DNA of 44,177 bases from Alphaproteobacteria bacterium (GTDB lineage Bacteria; Pseudomonadota; Alphaproteobacteria; UBA7879; UBA5542): NCBI GenBank assembly GCA_037146715.1, contig JBAWWO010000012.1, positions 1 to 44,177 of the forward strand, read 5' to 3'. How positions within the stretch are numbered: the first letter of the stretch is position 1; the number at the start of each line of letters is the position of its first letter. This document shows, piece after piece, positions 42,525-44,177 of this stretch. The position numbers and the translations under genes are program-made. The notes under the pieces were generated by a model. The model was not told the DNA's origin. It saw only the letters and a list, made by a program, of their open reading frames with translations, and made no database searches.

Positions 42525-43217
42525 TTACGCCTTTAGGTTGGTAGTATCGATCTTGATTCCAGGCCCCATTGTTGAGCTAATTGAGAATTTCTTAACGAAA
42601 ACTCCCTTAGCGCCTGTTGGCTTGGCTCTTATAATTGCATCGTACAAAGCCTTGATGTTTTCGAAAATAGCCTGCTCTGAGAAACTCAGTTTGCCAACGC
42701 CCGCTTGAACGATACCGCTTTTTTCTGCACGATATTCAACTTGCCCAGCTTTTACAGCGTGAATAGCCTTTTGAATGTCTGCTGTTACGGTTCCCAATTT
42801 TGGGTTAGGCATAAGACCACGGGGGCCTAAAGCCTTACCAAGTTTACCTACTTGAACCATCATGTCAGGGGTTGCGATACATTTATCAAAGTCTGAGCGA
42901 CCTTTCAAAACTTCTTCAACCAAATCTTCAGAACCCACAACGTCAGCGCCGGCTTTTTTAGCTTCTTCTACACGTTCTGGCTTTACGAAAACAGCAACAC
43001 GCACTGTCTTTCCAAGGCCATGAGGCAATTGGATAACGCCGCGGACCTGTTGGTCAGCCTTTTTCGTATCAACGTTCAGATTGATTGCAACGTCAATAGT
43101 TTCATCAAACTTTGTCTTGGCCGCCCCTTTTAAAAGCTTTACAGCCTCTTCCAGAGTGTAAGACTTGGTGCGATCAACAGTTTCATAAGTTTTTCTTAAT
43201 CTTTTTCCGTATGTCAT
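42525..43217 (-). CDS. rplA: 50S ribosomal protein L1
   Basis: L1 forms the mobile stalk near the E site and regulates its own operon by binding the leader mRNA. The 230-residue sequence shows YTLEEAVKLLKGAAKTKFDE near 21-40, VRGVIQLPHGLGKTVRVAVF, and the L1 signature GKLGKALGPRGLMPNPKLGT near 125-144. It follows rplK by 2 bp. rplJ and rplL, the usual next genes, are absent. Confidence 0.98.
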   Translation of the reverse strand: MTYGKRLRKTYETVDRTKSYTLEEAVKLLKGAAKTKFDETIDVAINLNVDTKKADQQVRGVIQLPHGLGKTVRVAVFVKPERVEEAKKAGADVVGSEDLVEEVLKGRSDFDKCIATPDMMVQVGKLGKALGPRGLMPNPKLGTVTADIQKAIHAVKAGQVEYRAEKSGIVQAGVGKLSFSEQAIFENIKALYDAIIRAKPTGAKGVFVKKFSISSTMGPGIKIDTTNLKA

Positions 43218-43219
43218 GA

Positions 43220-43648
43220 TTATTCTACCACCTCGAGTCCCATTGAACGAGCAGATCCCTTAATCATTTGGGCTGCTGCTTCGATGTCATGAGCGTTTAA
43301 ATCCGCCATTTTTGCTTGTGCAATTTCACGCACCTGAGCCATTGTTACTTTACCAGCAACCTGACGGCCAGGGGTCTTTGAACCACTTTCCAGTTTAGCT
43401 GCTTTTTTCAAGAAGTATGTGGCTGGGGGTGTTTGCGTCACGAAAGAGAAAGTACGGTCTGCATAGGCCGTAATTTTTACAGGAATTGGAGTCCCTGGTT
43501 CCATCTTCTGTGTGTGCGCATTAAAGGCCTTACAGAATTCCATAATGTTGAGTCCCCGTTGACCCAAAGCAGGGCCCACTGGTGGGGATGGATTCGCTTT
43601 TCCCGCAGGAATAATTAGGCTGATGAAGCCTACAACTTTTTTTGCCAT
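43220..43648 (-). CDS. rplK: 50S ribosomal protein L11
   Basis: L11 binds the GTPase-associated centre of 23S rRNA and is needed for stringent-response activation. From the ATG preceded by GAGGA it has 142 residues, the normal length. [20 protein letters not shown] near 16-35 is the L11 proline-rich switch region, and the end [13 protein letters not shown] is usual. nusG and secE, normally upstream, are not there. Confidence 0.98.
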   Translation of the reverse strand: MAKKVVGFISLIIPAGKANPSPPVGPALGQRGLNIMEFCKAFNAHTQKMEPGTPIPVKITAYADRTFSFVTQTPPATYFLKKAAKLESGSKTPGRQVAGKVTMAQVREIAQAKMADLNAHDIEAAAQMIKGSARSMGLEVVE

Positions 43649-43667
43649 TTTTATCCTCATTTGAAGA

Positions 43668-43696
43668 TGTGGTACGATCATGGCTGATCTCCCACA
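43668..43696 (-). promoter_or_regulatory. Structured leader upstream of rplK
   Basis: On the minus strand TGTGG pairs with CCACA and encloses a second perfect stem, GATCA/TGATC, with loop GCCA. The nested hairpin lies 20 bases before the rplK start. In E. coli L1 represses rplK-rplA through the leader mRNA, so this is a candidate L1 site; it does not prove one. Confidence 0.4.
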
Positions 43697-43775
43697 AGTT
43701 ACACAAGGCCACATCCGCAGCCTGTTTCGTGGGGCAGATTACCCCATAACTCCACAAAAATCAAATGAAATATTA

Positions 43776-44147
43776 CTAAACTTCCCGGCTTCCTGCTTCT
43801 AAAATCTGTATGGGGCACTCTTCCTTGGAATTTGCGGCGCCTCCTTTTCCTGAAGCTGCATAAACCCAATCCGCAATTTTCCTAAAAACTGCCAGATCAA
43901 TGATCTTAAATTCCCAATTTCGAATCCCCAGATCAGCTTGCCCAACTAAGCTATGATCGGCTTGATCAGGGTGACGATGGTGATACTTAAGATAATTTTT
44001 AAAAATTTCTCTTTCCGCTGAAACCAAAGCAACGCCTTTCGGATGAAAATGATAGGCTATGCCCAACAAAGATTGATCGTGTCTATGAGAAATATTACCC
44101 CCATCATCATCTAGCAATAAAGTTTTAGGGGCTGAAGTAGCTAAGGA
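43776..44147 (-). pseudogene. Unrecognised gene fragment at the window edge
   Basis: An open frame runs from a stop at 44148-44150 down to 43776 without an ATG near its beginning; TTG at 44117 is the first standard start and gives 113 residues. The text NISHRHDQSLLGIAYHFHP resembles a segment (RHDQS-type) seen near the end of some capsule or LPS glycosyltransferase-like proteins, but I cannot assign it. The frame's first codons are inside the 19-nt repeat shared with the other window end. It is best read as the 3' remnant of a larger gene. Confidence 0.4.
44127..44145 (-). repeat. 19-nt repeat, copy B
   Basis: The reverse complement of these 19 bases is identical to 31-49. The copy is followed, on the minus strand, by AAAACTTTATTGCTAG, partly matching the sequence after copy A. 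Confidence 0.6.
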
Positions 44148-44177
44148 TTAATGTTTAGATGATTTATACCAGGATTT

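Overview
The window reads as chromosome of an alphaproteobacterium that lives inside, or in close contact with, eukaryotic cells. Alphaproteobacterial markers include a DUF2948 gene directly after murA, an RHH_4 ribbon-helix-helix protein, a CHCC zinc-finger (NDUFS6-like) gene, a DUF155/RMND1 homologue, nuoABC and a UbiH-type hydroxylase. The host-associated signal comes from many proteins with Sec signal peptides and eukaryote-directed features, above all a proline-rich protein with three WH2 (actin-binding) motifs. Gene content resembles Holosporales or Rickettsiales-like endosymbionts; this placement is inference, not a search result.

Layout. 0-5 kb: secreted trypsin-like protease, typA, ampG, then tRNA-Ala(GGC), tRNA-Ile(GAT) and tRNA-Ala(TGC) without rRNA genes. 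5-8.4 kb: MazG-like pyrophosphohydrolase, a zinc-ribbon membrane protein, and the heptose genes gmhA-hldE. 8.4-10.1 kb: two minus-strand secreted proteins, the WH2 protein and an LHH-family nuclease-toxin-like protein. 10.2-13 kb: RMND1-like protein, tRNA-Leu, a small unknown, a metallophosphoesterase with a signal peptide and a GyrI-like protein. 13-19 kb: rlmE, comEC, dps, a tandem pair of secreted paralogues and nhaD. 19-22.5 kb: an unknown, an RHH protein coupled to a tiny exported protein ending in a bipartite-NLS-like motif, a DMT exporter and a DegT aminotransferase. 22.5-26 kb: tRNA-Arg, CHCC zinc finger, pgpA, a 43-aa protein, dcd, murA, DUF2948 and tRNA-Thr. 26-32.7 kb: outer-membrane barrel, ubiH, a large secreted repeat protein, priA and transaldolase. 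32.7-36 kb: a broken relative of the repeat protein, nuoC-nuoB-nuoA without nuoD, and a secreted unknown. 36-40.2 kb: a compact VWA/PP2C/kinase operon of the TerY-P triad type. 40.3-44.2 kb: a large secreted unknown, ruvX, rplA-rplK and a gene fragment at the edge.

Themes. Housekeeping operons are cut short (nuoABC without D; rplK-rplA without nusG or rplJL; tRNA-Ile/Ala without rRNA), which suggests extensive rearrangement. Between the housekeeping blocks sit single genes for exported proteins. At least three of these (nuclease-like at 9.3 kb, unknowns at 35.3 and 40.4 kb) appear to share a similar promoter and leader. The WH2 protein, the nuclease-like protein, the NLS-bearing small protein and the repeat family together look like an effector repertoire; each single function is inferred from motifs only.
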